A stretch of 64,000 bases of DNA from NCBI RefSeq assembly GCF_000741165.1, contig NZ_JGYN01000030.1:186001-250000 (forward strand), given 5' to 3'. The notes under the pieces were generated by a model that did not search any database, had not been told where the DNA came from, and saw only the letters and a list, made by a program, of their open reading frames with translations. Made by a program: the position numbers and the translations under genes. Source of the stretch: Bifidobacterium biavatii DSM 23969. GTDB taxonomy: Bacteria; Actinomycetota; Actinomycetes; Actinomycetales; Bifidobacteriaceae. The number at the start of each line of letters is the position of its first letter. The first letter of the stretch is position 1. Positions 42,875 through 52,955 of the stretch are shown piece after piece.

Positions 42875-44752
42875 TTACTTGTTGTCCTTGTCGTCGTCAT
42901 CCACGACTTCGGCGTCCACCACGTCGTCGTCGCCACCGTTGGAGGCGGCGCCCGACGCACCGGCACCGGACGCAGCGCCCGCGGCGCCGGCCGCGCCCTG
43001 CTGCGAGTACAGGGCCTCGCCGATCTTCTGCGCGGCGGTCATCAGCTCGCTCTGCGCGGTCTTGATCTTCTCGATGTCCTCACCCTTCAGGGCCTCCTTC
43101 AGGGCGTTGACCTTGTCGGTGACCTCCTTGGCGATCTCATCGGAAATCTTGTCCTTGTTGTCGTTGACGAGCTTCTCGGTCTGGTAGGCGAACGCCTCGG
43201 CCTGGTTGCGGGTCTCGGCCTCCTCCTTGCGCTTCTTGTCCTCGGCCTCGTGGGCTTCGGCCTCCTTGACCATGCGGTCGATCTCGTCCTTCGGCAGGCC
43301 CGAGCCGCCGGTGATGGTCATCGACTGCTCCTTGCCGGTGCCCTTATCCTTGGCAGACACGTGCACGATGCCGTTGGCGTCGATGTCGAAAGTGACCTCG
43401 ATCTGCGGGACGCCACGCGGCGCCGGTGCGATGCCGGTCAGCTCGAAGGTGCCCAGCGGCTTGTTGTCGCGAGCGAACTCGCGCTCGCCCTGGTAGACCT
43501 GGATGAGCACGGACGGCTGGTTGTCCTCGGCCGTGGAGAAGACCTCGGAACGCTTGGTCGGGATGGCGGTGTTGCGGTCGATGAGCTTGGTCATGATGCC
43601 GCCCTTGGTCTCAATGCCCAGAGACAGCGGGGTCACATCAATCAGCAGGACGTCCTTACGGTCGCCCTTGATAACGCCGGACTGCACAGCAGCGCCGACG
43701 GCCACGACCTCGTCCGGGTTCACGGACTGGTTAGCTTCCTTACCGCCGGTGAGCTCCTTGACGAGCTCCTTGACGGCCGGCATACGAGTAGAACCACCGA
43801 CGAGCACCACGTGATCGATGTCGGACACGGAGATGTTCGCGTCGCGCAGCACGTTGTTGAACGGCGTGCGGCAGCGGCCGAGCAGGTCGGAGGTCATTTC
43901 CTCGAAGTGGGCGCGGGTGAGCGTCTCGTCGAGGTGCACCGGGGTGCCGTCGGGGGTCATGGCCAAGTACTGCATGTTGATGGAGGTCGAGGTGGACGAA
44001 GACAGTTCCTTCTTCGCCTGCTCGGAGGCTTCCTTCAGACGCTGCAGCGCGATCTTGTCCTTGCTCAGATCAACGCCGTACTTGTTCTTGACTTCGGAGA
44101 CCAGCCAGTCGATGATCTTCTGATCCCAATCGTCGCCGCCCAGGTGGTTGTCGCCGTTGGTGGCCTGCACCTGAATGGTGGAGAAGCCGTCGTCGTCCTT
44201 GCCGATCTCCAGCAGGGACACGTCGAAGGTGCCACCACCAAGGTCGAAGACCAGGATGCGCTCGTCTTCCTTGCCCTTTTCGAGGCCGTAGGCCAGTGCT
44301 GCTGCGGTCGGCTCGTTGATGATACGCAGAACGTTCAGGCCTGCGATCTTGCCGGCGTCCTTAGTGGCCTGACGCTGAGCATCGTTGAAGTATGCCGGGC
44401 AGGTGATGACGGCGTCGGTGACGGGCTCGCCGAGGTAGGCCTCGGCGTCCCTCTTCAGCTTCATGAGGATCTGCGCGGAGATCTCCTGCGGGGTCCACTT
44501 CTTGCCGTCGATTTCGACGGTCCAGTCGGTGCCCATGTGACGCTTGACGGAGGAGATGGTGCGCTCGACGTTGGTGACGGCCTGACGCTTCGCGACCTCG
44601 CCGACGAGGATTTCGCCGGACTTGCTGAACGCCACCACGGACGGCGTGGTGCGCGCGCCTTCCGCGTTGACGATGACGGTCGGCTCGCCGCCTTCAAGCG
44701 TGGCGATGCAGGAATTCGTAGTACCCAGATCAATGCCTACTGCACGTCCCAT
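42875..44752 (-). CDS. dnaK: Chaperone DnaK (Hsp70)
   Basis: Main cytoplasmic Hsp70. The 625-residue protein shows the ATPase signatures [12 protein letters not shown] (residues 6-17), [15 protein letters not shown] (about 172) and [16 protein letters not shown] (about 315), the substrate-binding domain ([32 protein letters not shown]) and a C-terminal Gly/Ala-rich then Asp-rich tail. Start 44752 is the conserved MGRAVGID; the 44-codon longer frame runs into the promoter. First gene of the HspR-controlled operon with a HAIR 135 bp upstream. Confidence 0.99.
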   Translation of the reverse strand: MGRAVGIDLGTTNSCIATLEGGEPTVIVNAEGARTTPSVVAFSKSGEILVGEVAKRQAVTNVERTISSVKRHMGTDWTVEIDGKKWTPQEISAQILMKLKRDAEAYLGEPVTDAVITCPAYFNDAQRQATKDAGKIAGLNVLRIINEPTAAALAYGLEKGKEDERILVFDLGGGTFDVSLLEIGKDDDGFSTIQVQATNGDNHLGGDDWDQKIIDWLVSEVKNKYGVDLSKDKIALQRLKEASEQAKKELSSSTSTSINMQYLAMTPDGTPVHLDETLTRAHFEEMTSDLLGRCRTPFNNVLRDANISVSDIDHVVLVGGSTRMPAVKELVKELTGGKEANQSVNPDEVVAVGAAVQSGVIKGDRKDVLLIDVTPLSLGIETKGGIMTKLIDRNTAIPTKRSEVFSTAEDNQPSVLIQVYQGEREFARDNKPLGTFELTGIAPAPRGVPQIEVTFDIDANGIVHVSAKDKGTGKEQSMTITGGSGLPKDEIDRMVKEAEAHEAEDKKRKEEAETRNQAEAFAYQTEKLVNDNKDKISDEIAKEVTDKVNALKEALKGEDIEKIKTAQSELMTAAQKIGEALYSQQGAAGAAGAASGAGASGAASNGGDDDVVDAEVVDDDDKDNK

Positions 44753-44886
44753 AATGTTGCTCCTTTGTTGAGTTGGTTCGTTGTACGTTTCTTGCTCAAG
44801 TCTCGGACCCCGAACCGCCCGCCGGCACTTCCCGGTTGGCCGCCCGGCGCCCTCGTCTCGAGGACGCTCTGTTTTGCTTTCCAAAA

Positions 44887-44907
44887 CTTGAGCCTACACC
44901 ACTCAAC
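44887..44907 (-). promoter_or_regulatory. HAIR-type HspR operator upstream of dnaK
   Basis: CTTGAGC-N7-ACTCAAC on the plus strand (complement GTTGAGT-N7-GCTCAAG) matches the HAIR consensus with two changes at the outer positions. It lies where the dnaK promoter is expected. Confidence 0.85.
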
Positions 44908-45009
44908 TTTTCGACGCAACTTTTTATTCCCGCTTCTTCAAACTTTTTTCAGAACCGCGCGTCAGAACCCATCAGTCCACAGCAGACCGCGGCAACACGC
45001 AGAAAATAC

Positions 45010-45048
45010 GAAAGGGGCGCCCGGCAGATGAAACCGGGCGCCCCTTTC
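45010..45048 (-). terminator. Rho-independent terminator after the amylopullulanase gene
   Basis: A 15-bp stem (GAAAGGGGCGCCCGG and its complement) with a nine-base loop. On the minus strand it is followed by CGTATTTTCT. It begins 20 bp past the stop at 45068. Confidence 0.9.
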
Positions 45049-45067
45049 AGGCATCGATCAGGTCAGC

Positions 45068-48000
45068 TCACAGGCCGTACCACGCGATGCCTTCGGCTCG
45101 CCAGCCGCGATGAGCGGACGTGATCACGTCGTACTCATACTTGCTGGTCGTGTACAGATGTTCCCCATTAGAAGGGTTATATGCACGATACACCGTGGTC
45201 TGTCCATCGCTCGGCTGGTACCAGGCGATGCCCTCGGCACGCCAGCCGTAGCGGGTGGTCAGGATCGTGTATTCGCCCTTGTTCGCGGTCCAGTGGTGGT
45301 TGCCGTTATTCGGGTTGTACGCGCGGTACACCGGGGTGCCCTTGTCGGCCTGCTTGAACGCGACGCCCTCGTAGTTCCATCCGATCTTGACCAGATGGTT
45401 CTTTTCGTTGGCGTTGGCCGTGTAGTGGTGCAGTCCGGAGTGCGGGTTGTACAGACGGTACACGGACACGGTCTTGGCCGCCGGCTTGGACGGCTTGGAG
45501 GGTTCAGACGGCTCGTCCGGCTCCGGAGTCGGGTTCGGATCCGGGTCGGGGGTCGGCGTCGGATCAGGATCCGGCGTCGGCTCGGCCGCGGCCTTCTTGA
45601 GCACGGTCGTCGACAGCGCGCCGACGTTCGCCTTGCCGTCCGCGCCGACCGTCACCTTCGCGCCGCCGTCCGTCGTGACCTTGCCGTCGGCGACGAGCGT
45701 CTCGTACGCGCCTTCCGGCACGCCCGACACGGCCGCCGCGGCATCGTTCGCGTTGAACGCGACCACGTACGTGTCGTCGCCGTCGGTCAGCTGGTACGCG
45801 ACCACGCCGTCGGACTGCTGCAGCACGGTCATGTGCTTAGCGATCTCGTCGTAGTCGGACAGGTGCAGCGCGGCGATCGACTTGCGCAGCTTGATCAGGC
45901 CCTTCACGTACGCGACGGAGTCGGCCTGCTCGACGGTGCGGTTCCAGTCGATCGCGTTGACCTTGTCGCCCGCGTTGTAGCTGTTGCCGTTGCCGCCCTT
46001 GGTGCGCAGGAACTCCTGGCCGAACTGCATGTCGGTGATGCCCTGCGACAGCAGGATCAGCGAGTCGGCGAGCTTGGCGCGCGCCAGACGCACCGCCTCG
46101 CTGTCACCGGCCGCGCTCTTGACGAGCTTGTCGTACAGCGTGAGGTTGTCGTGGATCTCGACGTACTGCACCACCTGGTCGGCGCCCGCGTACGCGGTGT
46201 CAGAGGACCCGTTGTTGCAGTGTCCGGTGTCGTCGATGCCGTCGCGCTTGTTGTTGCAGCCGAGCAGGTTGGTCGCGATGAGGTTCTCCTTGCCGGCCTT
46301 GCCGGTCACGAAACCGGTGTCCTCGTCGGAGAACACGCTACCCTTGATCGCATCGCGCAGCGAGTCGTTGAAGAACGCCACGCCCGGCACCTTGCTGGCG
46401 TTGGGCTGAGTGGTCTCCTGGTCGCCGATCGCGTCGGTCATGTCCCAGCCTTCGCCGATGACGAGGATGCTCGGATCGATCTTGTCCAGCGCCGCGCGCA
46501 CCTGCTTCATGGTGGTCTGGTCAAGCAGGCCCATGAGGTCGAAGCGGAAGCCGTCGACGTTGTACGTCTTCGCCCAGTAGGTCACCGAGTCGACGATGTA
46601 CTTGCGGGCCATCGCGCGTTCGGAGGCCACGTCGTTGCCGCAGCCGGAGCCGTTGGTCAGGTTGCCGTTTGCGTCGTAGCGGAAGTAGTAGCCGGGGACG
46701 GTCTTGCCGAACGCGTGCGTGGAGGCGTTGTACACGTGGTTGTACACCACGTCCATCACCACGTACAGGCCGTTCTTGTGCAGGCCCTTGACCATTTCCT
46801 TCATTTCCTTGACGCGGGCGCTCGGGTTGCTCGGATCGGAGGAGTAGGAGCCTTCCGGCACGTTGTAGTTGACCGGGTCGTAGCCCCAGTTCTGCGCGCC
46901 GTCGGCGCCGTAGCTCAGGTCGCCGGTCTCGTCGACGGAACCGTAGTCGTAGACGGGCATGATCTGCACGTGCGTCACGCCGAGCGACTTGAGATAGTCG
47001 ATGCCGGTGGACGCCGCGCCCTTCTTGCCGTCGACCGTGGTGCCCTCCTCGACGAAGCCGAGGTACTTGCCGCGCTTGTCGGCGGAGACGCCGGAGGTCG
47101 GCGAGATCGTCATGTCGCGAACGTTCGCTTCGGTGACGATCGCGTCGGTCGGCTTGCTGAACGACTTCATGCGCTTGCCTGCGTCGCCCTGCTCGGATTC
47201 GGACAGCACGACGGAGCGCTCGCCGTTGGCCACAGCGGCGGTCGCGTACGGGTCGGGGGACGTGTTGACCGTGCCGTCGGCGAACGTGAGCTCGTAGTCG
47301 TAGGCGTAGTCCTTGAGATCGCCCTTGACGCCGAACGACCACACGCCCTTGTCGCCGGACTTCTCCAGCGTTTCGGACTTGGTCGCGGCGGCGTCGGTCT
47401 TGGACGAATCCTGGTACAGGCGCAGCGTGACCTTGGTCGCGGTCGGCGCCCACAGCTTGAACGTGGTCTTCTCGGCCGTGTAGTTCGCGCCCAGGTCGTC
47501 GCCGTCGTACGCGTACTTCTTGTCGAACGCGTCGGAGCGCACAACCGCGCCGAGCGAGACGTTCTGCGTGCCGTAGCCGTCAACGCTCACCTGGTACGCC
47601 TTGGTCACGTCGAGCTCGCCCTTGACGGTGATGGTCAGCGTGTTGCCGTCGGCCTTCACGTCCTTGACGTCGGCGCCGCCGACGCTCACCTTGGAGGCGA
47701 GGTCGTCGGCCGCGATGGACTTGTTGAGCTTGGCGGTGATGGTCGTGAAGTCGCTCATCTGCGCGGAGACGATCGTGCCCTTGGCGTCGTACAGCGTGCC
47801 GTTGGTGTAGATCTTCGGATCGCCCTGGACGAGCCAGATTTCGGCGTTGGCCGTGCCGTCGTCGTTCATGGTGATGGCGGACTGCGGGATGGTGCGGTTG
47901 TTGTCGTCCGGGTCCTTGGCTTCCCAGCCGTCGCCGCCGTAGCGGACGATGAACTGCGGCACGCTCATGCCGCCGCCGTTGAGCGTGTACTTGGCGGTCA

Positions 48001-50386
48001 GGCCGTAGTCGTCGTGCTCGGTGAACGGGTAGGCGGCGCCGTTGACGCCGTCGGCCCAGCCCCAGATGTCCCATGCCTTCATGCCGTCCTCGCTCGTGTA
48101 GTCGTCGGCGAGGCGATGGTAGTGGATGGTCACGTTGATCTTGTCTGCGGTCTTCTTGTAACCTTCCGGAGCCGCGGTGAGCGTCTCGTCGGGCTTGGAT
48201 CCGTCGACCCAGATTTCGGCCGTGCCGGTGGAGCCGTCAATCAGGCGGTCGCCTCCGACCTTGTCCCAGCCTTCGGTGGTGACGATCACGCCGATCTTGT
48301 CGGCCTCGTACGCACCGTCGACGGTGGTTTCGAACACCTTGCCGTAGGAGTCCTCGCCGGTGAACGCGTGCCAGCCGGCCGCGAGCGACTTGCCGTCCTT
48401 GTCGGTGCCCCACATGTACACGCCGCGATCGGCGACCTTGTCGCCTTCGGCGGGCTTGTAGTGCACGACGACCTTGGTCTTGGGCTGGTACTGCTGCACG
48501 TCGGAGGGCACGCCGGCGCTGGCCTCGTGGTCCGCGACCGCGGTCCAGTGGCCCTGCGCGGTGTAGTTGCCGCCGCCGTTCGGGTTGTCCCAGTTGGAGC
48601 CGCCGTCGGTGAACACGTATTCAAACGACTGGCCCTTCGGGTCGACCGTGTACTTGACCCAGCCGTTGCCCGCGTCTTCCATCAGCTCGTGGCCCTGTTC
48701 GGCCCAGTTGTTGATGCCGTAGTGCAGGTACGCCTGCTTCCAGCCGTCGGGGAGCTTGTAGTAGATCGTGCGGCTCGTGTCGGTCGCGGCCTTGGCGGCC
48801 TCGTCGTTGACGGTCAGGTCGGGGTCGGACGGGTCGGACTTGGCGGTGCCGGTCCACTTGTCCTTGGTCGCACCCGCGTAGATCGCGATGGCCGAGTTCT
48901 TGCCGAGCGTCGCGTCGAACGTGCCGTCGTCCTTGACCGTGACGGTTGCGGAGCAGTCGCCGGTCGCGTACACGTTGCAGTATTCACCGGCGGGCAGCGA
49001 CGTCTTGAACGTCTGCTTGGAGTCCTTGGCGCTGTTGTTGAGCGCGAGGTAGCCGACGTTGCCGCGGCCGAAGCCGAGCACGTTGCTGTCGTACGCCTTC
49101 CAGTCGGTCACGCTGGTGCCGGCGACGGCGTTGTGGAAGCCGATCATGCCGCGGATCGCGGTCCAGCGGTCGGCGCACTGCCACGTGCCCGGCGTCATCT
49201 TGCCGTCGGTCGGGCAGGTCATGTCGGGCACGCTGGTCGCGGTCGCGCCGGGCGCGCCGTCGTCGTTATTGTCGAAGTAGTAGCCGGAGTAGATGTGCGG
49301 CTGGCCGTAGTTGTACGCGAGCATGAACGCGTTCGCGAGCAGATACTTGGAGCCCTTCTTGTACGTGATCGCGGACGAGTTGCGTTCGGTGTCCCAGTTG
49401 GTCACCCACACTGCGGCCTGGTCGGAGTCGAGCCAGCCGGTGCCGCCGATTTTGCCGAGTCCCTTGCTGTCGCTGGTGATGTCGGATGCGAACGCGGCGG
49501 ACAGGTGCGCGTTGTAGTTGAATTCGGAGACCTTGCCGTTGCCGACGTAGTTGATCGGCTGGATCGCGGCGGCCTCGCTCGCGTTGCCGATGACTTCCTG
49601 CTCGAAGAAGATGTCGTCGACGTTGCGGCCGGACTTTTCGGCCAGCTTGGCCTTGATGGCGGCCACGTCGGCGGCGGCGATGTGCTTGACCGCGTCGACG
49701 CGGAAGCCGTAGACGCCGAGCTGGAGCAGACGGTTCATGTAGTCGGCGAGCTTGTCCTGCACGTATTCCTGGCTGGTGTCGAGGTCCTGCAGGCCGGTCA
49801 GGCGGCAGTTCTGGACCTCGTCGGCGTTGGTGTAGTCGCCGATGTTCTTGTCGCAGTCGTGGAAGTTCTCTTTGGTGTACGGAATTGCGGGGAAGTCGCC
49901 GTTCGCGTCGAATTTGCTGCCGGCCACGCCGGTGCCCTCGCCGCGGTCGACGCCCGTGGTGTGGTTGATGACCGCGTCGGCGATGATCTGCACGCCGGCC
50001 GCGTTGCACACCTTGATCATGTTCTTGAGTTCAGCCTCGGTGCCCAGCTTGGAGTCGAACTTGTAGCTCACCGGTTGGTACGAGGTCCACCATTCGGTGC
50101 CCTGGATGGTTTCCATCGGCGGGGAGATCTGCACGTAGCTCACGCCTTCGGGGCCGTATACTTCGGTGCACTCCTTGGCCACGGAGTTCCAGTTGGTCTG
50201 GAACGCGATGGCGATGACGTCGCCGCCTTGCGCGGCGGCCGTCGTGCTGTTTGCCGTCGATGCGGTCGTGCCGTCCGCCTGCTGGGCCTGCGCTGGCAGC
50301 GCGGTGAGCCCGGCCGCGGTCATCGCGAATGCGATGCCGGTCGCGGCCACGCGTTTGGCGAACGAACTGAATTGTCGTACGACCAT
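45068..50386 (-). CDS. Secreted bifunctional amylopullulanase (two GH13 domains, CBMs)
   Basis: A 1772-residue exoenzyme that cuts alpha-1,4 and alpha-1,6 links of starch or glycogen outside the cell. Order: signal peptide (about 1-35, AQA cleavage); GH13 alpha-amylase domain (about 55-480; GFRVDAVKH near 227, FFEQEVIGN near 258, NWDTE near 330); CBM25/26-like module (about 540-620); two CBM41-like modules (about 635-860); CBM48-like plus GH13 pullulanase domain (about 960-1560; VVMDVVYNHV near 1212, GFRFDLMGLL near 1279, VIGEGWDM near 1310, EIHDNLTL near 1412); Pro/Asp/Thr linker (about 1598-1635); three VYR.YNP..G.HHYT repeats (about 1640-1772). It parallels the ApuB enzymes of Bifidobacterium. 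No LPXTG or transmembrane anchor closes it, so the terminal repeats may bind the wall or glycans. It is divergent from a LacI gene. Confidence 0.94.
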   Translation of the reverse strand: MVVRQFSSFAKRVAATGIAFAMTAAGLTALPAQAQQADGTTASTANSTTAAAQGGDVIAIAFQTNWNSVAKECTEVYGPEGVSYVQISPPMETIQGTEWWTSYQPVSYKFDSKLGTEAELKNMIKVCNAAGVQIIADAVINHTTGVDRGEGTGVAGSKFDANGDFPAIPYTKENFHDCDKNIGDYTNADEVQNCRLTGLQDLDTSQEYVQDKLADYMNRLLQLGVYGFRVDAVKHIAAADVAAIKAKLAEKSGRNVDDIFFEQEVIGNASEAAAIQPINYVGNGKVSEFNYNAHLSAAFASDITSDSKGLGKIGGTGWLDSDQAAVWVTNWDTERNSSAITYKKGSKYLLANAFMLAYNYGQPHIYSGYYFDNNDDGAPGATATSVPDMTCPTDGKMTPGTWQCADRWTAIRGMIGFHNAVAGTSVTDWKAYDSNVLGFGRGNVGYLALNNSAKDSKQTFKTSLPAGEYCNVYATGDCSATVTVKDDGTFDATLGKNSAIAIYAGATKDKWTGTAKSDPSDPDLTVNDEAAKAATDTSRTIYYKLPDGWKQAYLHYGINNWAEQGHELMEDAGNGWVKYTVDPKGQSFEYVFTDGGSNWDNPNGGGNYTAQGHWTAVADHEASAGVPSDVQQYQPKTKVVVHYKPAEGDKVADRGVYMWGTDKDGKSLAAGWHAFTGEDSYGKVFETTVDGAYEADKIGVIVTTEGWDKVGGDRLIDGSTGTAEIWVDGSKPDETLTAAPEGYKKTADKINVTIHYHRLADDYTSEDGMKAWDIWGWADGVNGAAYPFTEHDDYGLTAKYTLNGGGMSVPQFIVRYGGDGWEAKDPDDNNRTIPQSAITMNDDGTANAEIWLVQGDPKIYTNGTLYDAKGTIVSAQMSDFTTITAKLNKSIAADDLASKVSVGGADVKDVKADGNTLTITVKGELDVTKAYQVSVDGYGTQNVSLGAVVRSDAFDKKYAYDGDDLGANYTAEKTTFKLWAPTATKVTLRLYQDSSKTDAAATKSETLEKSGDKGVWSFGVKGDLKDYAYDYELTFADGTVNTSPDPYATAAVANGERSVVLSESEQGDAGKRMKSFSKPTDAIVTEANVRDMTISPTSGVSADKRGKYLGFVEEGTTVDGKKGAASTGIDYLKSLGVTHVQIMPVYDYGSVDETGDLSYGADGAQNWGYDPVNYNVPEGSYSSDPSNPSARVKEMKEMVKGLHKNGLYVVMDVVYNHVYNASTHAFGKTVPGYYFRYDANGNLTNGSGCGNDVASERAMARKYIVDSVTYWAKTYNVDGFRFDLMGLLDQTTMKQVRAALDKIDPSILVIGEGWDMTDAIGDQETTQPNASKVPGVAFFNDSLRDAIKGSVFSDEDTGFVTGKAGKENLIATNLLGCNNKRDGIDDTGHCNNGSSDTAYAGADQVVQYVEIHDNLTLYDKLVKSAAGDSEAVRLARAKLADSLILLSQGITDMQFGQEFLRTKGGNGNSYNAGDKVNAIDWNRTVEQADSVAYVKGLIKLRKSIAALHLSDYDEIAKHMTVLQQSDGVVAYQLTDGDDTYVVAFNANDAAAAVSGVPEGAYETLVADGKVTTDGGAKVTVGADGKANVGALSTTVLKKAAAEPTPDPDPTPTPDPDPNPTPEPDEPSEPSKPSKPAAKTVSVYRLYNPHSGLHHYTANANEKNHLVKIGWNYEGVAFKQADKGTPVYRAYNPNNGNHHWTANKGEYTILTTRYGWRAEGIAWYQPSDGQTTVYRAYNPSNGEHLYTTSKYEYDVITSAHRGWRAEGIAWYGL

Positions 50387-50448
50387 ATGTGTCCTTTCAC
50401 TCTCGCCCTTGAGCTCGATGAGTCATGTCGTCATTGAGCATCCTGCTT

Positions 50449-50462
50449 TGACAACGTTTGCG
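50449..50462. promoter_or_regulatory. LacI-type operator upstream of the amylopullulanase gene
   Basis: TGACAACGTTTGCG, centred on AACGTT, matches the palindrome TGCNAACGTTNGCA also found upstream of lacI (50894) and malE/GH13 (61500). Confidence 0.6.
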
Positions 50463-50893
50463 CGCATGGCAGCAAAGAAGCCATCGTTATCATCGAGGCC
50501 CCTTGCTTACGTTCGCATCTCGCAGTCGATGCCAAGGATATCACGTCGAGGGCGTATCCGGCAACGGGATCGGCGTCCCGCGCGAGCCGCGATAACGCAC
50601 ACACAACGCCGCCTTCCGCGCATCATCGCCGGCCCGTCTTCGCGACGTATCCGCACGCGTCTCCGCGACGTCGGACCTGTGCTGGTACCCGCGCCGACGC
50701 GACGTTACGCGGCATTCCGCAGCATCTCCGGCCGACCGCTGGCACATCATCAGCACATCATCGGCACACCGCCGGCGCACCGCCGACCGGCGCAAATCGG
50801 CCGCCCAAGCCATGCACAACCGGCTGCGACGCGCCCACGTTTCCCGATTTTTCACGGTTTTTGCGCAATAAAATCGTTGTACGGCAACCAATC

Positions 50894-50907
50894 TGCCAAC
50901 GTATGCA
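50894..50907. promoter_or_regulatory. LacI-type operator upstream of its own lacI gene
   Basis: TGCCAACGTATGCA lies 80 bp upstream of the LacI start, directly next to a TATGAT that could be the -10 element (50909-50914). Autoregulation is likely. Confidence 0.6.
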
Positions 50908-50986
50908 CTATGATGGAACCAATCTTGCAGTTGGAACAGCATCGTTGCCGCCCGAGCGGACGCGCTCACAACCTCAAAGGAGCACT

Positions 50987-52081
50987 ATGACCCAAGCAGA
51001 CATTTACGACGTCGCCAAGGAGGCGGGCGTCTCCATTTCCACCGTTTCGCGAGCGTTCACGCGTCCGGAGCTGGTGTCCATCAAGACCCGCCGCAAGGTC
51101 CTCGAAATCGCCGACAAGCTCGACTTCAACATCTCCCGCTCCGCCACCGCGCTCAAATCCGGCCAGTCGTACCGCGTCGCCCTGCTCATGAACGAAGAGA
51201 TCACCAGCTGGTTCAACACGCAGGTGTTCGCCGGTATCGAATCCGTCATGCACCCCGACGGCTACGACATCTCCCTGTACCAGCACATCGACACCGCGCA
51301 GAACCGCCACGAGTTCTTCACCGAGCTGCCGGTGCGACGCAACGTCGACGCAATCTTCGTCGCATCGTTCGCCATCGACCCGCACGAAGTCGACCAGCTC
51401 AAGCGACTCAAGGTGCCGATCATCGGCATCAACACGCCTTCGTCCGACGGCTTCGACGCGACGATCAGCATCGACGACGAAAAGGGCATGTACAAGGCGA
51501 CGCAGCATCTCATCAACCTCGGCCACAAACACATCGTCTACCCGTGCTCCGAAGCCGTCGCGAACCTCGACTCCTCCATCGATTCGCGCACGCGCGGCTT
51601 CATGCTGGCCTGCCAGGACGCCGAAAAGAAACGCGACGACCTCAACTGGGAGGTCCTGTCCGTGCCGCGCGGTCCGGCGTTCGCCGACTCCGCGCTGTCC
51701 GCGCTGCTCTCGCTCGACGAATTCCCGGACGCAATCTGCTGCCAGATGGACATGATGGCCATCCCGCTCGTGCTCAAGCTCGAACGCTACGGCCACCGCA
51801 CGCCGCGCGACTATTCGATCATCGGCTTCGACGACAGCCCGTACGCCGACACGATCAACCTGACCACCATGCGCCAGGATCCGTACGCGATGGGCCGCGC
51901 CGCCGCCAACAAGGCGATCAAGCTCATCAACGGCAAGACGCTCGACGACCCATACGAGATCGTCGAGGCGCAGCTCGTCCCGCGCGGCACCGACGCCCCT
52001 ACGATCTGGACGACTGAGCGTTCCCAACAACGCGAAACGGGGCTTGCGGCGGAAACCATCCGCCGCAAGCCCCGTTTGTGA
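50987..52081 (+). CDS. LacI-family regulator of the starch/maltodextrin locus (MalR-like)
   Basis: A 364-residue repressor with N-terminal helix-turn-helix (ADIYDVAKEAGVSISTVSRAFTRPELVSIKTRRKV, residues 3-37), hinge SRSATALKSGQS and core segments GIESVMHPDGYDI, GINTPSSDGFDATISIDDE, RGFMLACQDAEKK, SIIGFDDSPYADTINLTTMRQDPYAMG. Start 50987 has AAAGGAG upstream. The last 15 or so codons overlap the terminator hairpin, extending the C-terminus beyond the usual end. Divergent from the amylopullulanase gene, it is the likely regulator of that gene and of the malEFG/GH13 cluster through shared operators. Confidence 0.94.
   Translation: MTQADIYDVAKEAGVSISTVSRAFTRPELVSIKTRRKVLEIADKLDFNISRSATALKSGQSYRVALLMNEEITSWFNTQVFAGIESVMHPDGYDISLYQHIDTAQNRHEFFTELPVRRNVDAIFVASFAIDPHEVDQLKRLKVPIIGINTPSSDGFDATISIDDEKGMYKATQHLINLGHKHIVYPCSEAVANLDSSIDSRTRGFMLACQDAEKKRDDLNWEVLSVPRGPAFADSALSALLSLDEFPDAICCQMDMMAIPLVLKLERYGHRTPRDYSIIGFDDSPYADTINLTTMRQDPYAMGRAAANKAIKLINGKTLDDPYEIVEAQLVPRGTDAPTIWTTERSQQRETGLAAETIRRKPRL
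52035..52077 (+). terminator. Terminator hairpin overlapping the 3' end of lacI
   Basis: A perfect 19-bp stem (52035-52053 with 52059-52077) and five-base loop, ending in GTTTGTG. It lies within the coding region, four bases before the end of the TGA stop. Confidence 0.85.
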
Positions 52082-52177
52082 TCTCTTCGCATTGTGGTGC
52101 GCATGTACTGGCATGTCCGTCGTATCGGAATCGCGCTATCGCGCGATGCCGTGTTGGTCAGCGGCACTAACGTGCCG

Positions 52178-52232
52178 CGACGCTCCCCCAGTCGACCTTC
52201 GGTCGACAGCCCCCTCAACCGAGGGGGCCGAG
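52178..52232 (+). repeat. Two-hairpin interspersed repeat, CCCCCAG-type (copy 9)
   Basis: GCTCCCCCAGTCGACCTTCG, GTCGACAGCCCCCTCAACCG, AGGGGGC: a GTCGAC hairpin and a CCCCCTC...GAGGGGG hairpin. It lies in the convergent gap between lacI and the TraX-like gene. Confidence 0.8.
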
Positions 52233-52290
52233 GCTCCGCCAGCATCATGTGGTTCTACGGTCTTGAAGTAGAAACCTATAACACGCCTTG

Positions 52291-52345
52291 CAAGCCCCCT
52301 CGGCTGAGGGGGCTGTCAGCCGCAGGCTGACTGGGGGAGCGTCCG
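52291..52345 (-). repeat. Two-hairpin interspersed repeat, CCCCCAG-type (copy 10)
   Basis: The reverse-oriented partner of copy 9: CCCCCTCGGCTGAGGGGG hairpin, CAGCCGCAGGCTG hairpin, then ACTGGGGGAGCGTC. Copies 9 and 10 face each other about 60 bp apart. Confidence 0.8.
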
Positions 52346-52467
52346 CGGCGCAGCCGCCGACAAGCACAGCATCGTGCAAAGCGCGATTCCATTACAAGCG
52401 ATGCCACCACCAGAAAAAGAGCGGGAGCCTCCATGCGGGGATCCCACCACTTGCGGTCGTCCGGCCG

Positions 52468-52812
52468 ATGTACCGCGTATGCCCACAATGAGTCCGACGG
52501 ACACTGAGAGGTCCCGTCAACCATGCCCCGACACATGCGTCAACTATCCGCTACGACTAGACAACACTGAAAGGTCCCAGCCGAAAATGCCGGTGTGGGC
52601 ATGGACGGGATAATACCGGCGGTCTGCCGGCTTTGACGACAGACGAATTCCAATCGTGGGCATAGACCGACCATTACCGCCCACCAGTCGTGGGTATAAA
52701 CGGGCCATTTGCCGGATCGTGGGCATAGACGGTACACAAACAGGCCCATTCCAGTCCGTTCATGTACCATCTATGCCCACGAATCCCGGCAGTGTACCGT
52801 CTATGCCCACAA
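52468..52812. repeat. Repeat cluster with unit GTGGGCATAGACGGTACA, family B (copy 1)
   Basis: Forward units start (GTGGG) at 52595, 52656, 52690 and 52719. Inverted units (GCCCAC) lie at 52481, 52775 and 52805. The core spacing 34, 29, then 56 to the inverted unit is identical to the cluster at 63474-63598. With copies 9 and 10 it fills most of the 52082-52955 gap; I saw no gene there. Confidence 0.78.
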
Positions 52813-52955
52813 CAAAGCTCGATATTCTCGGCACCGGTCTTGTTGTCACCGGCTTACCACCGGTAACGGCCCGCCTTCCATATCAATGGGATTGCAGTCC
52901 GCAAGTTCCTAGAGACCGACCTGGATCATCAGACCAGATCATCAAGGCCGGAGCG

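Noticed and set aside
45110..50437. Very long open frame on the plus strand opposite the amylopullulanase gene
   Set aside because: It mirrors the codon structure of the real gene, is Val/Arg/His/Gly-rich, lacks any family similarity and has no ribosome site. The minus strand has clear GH13 motifs.
52468..52812. CRISPR array made of GTGGGCATAGACGG units
   Set aside because: Units occur in both orientations, are degenerate and are spaced unevenly, unlike CRISPR repeats.
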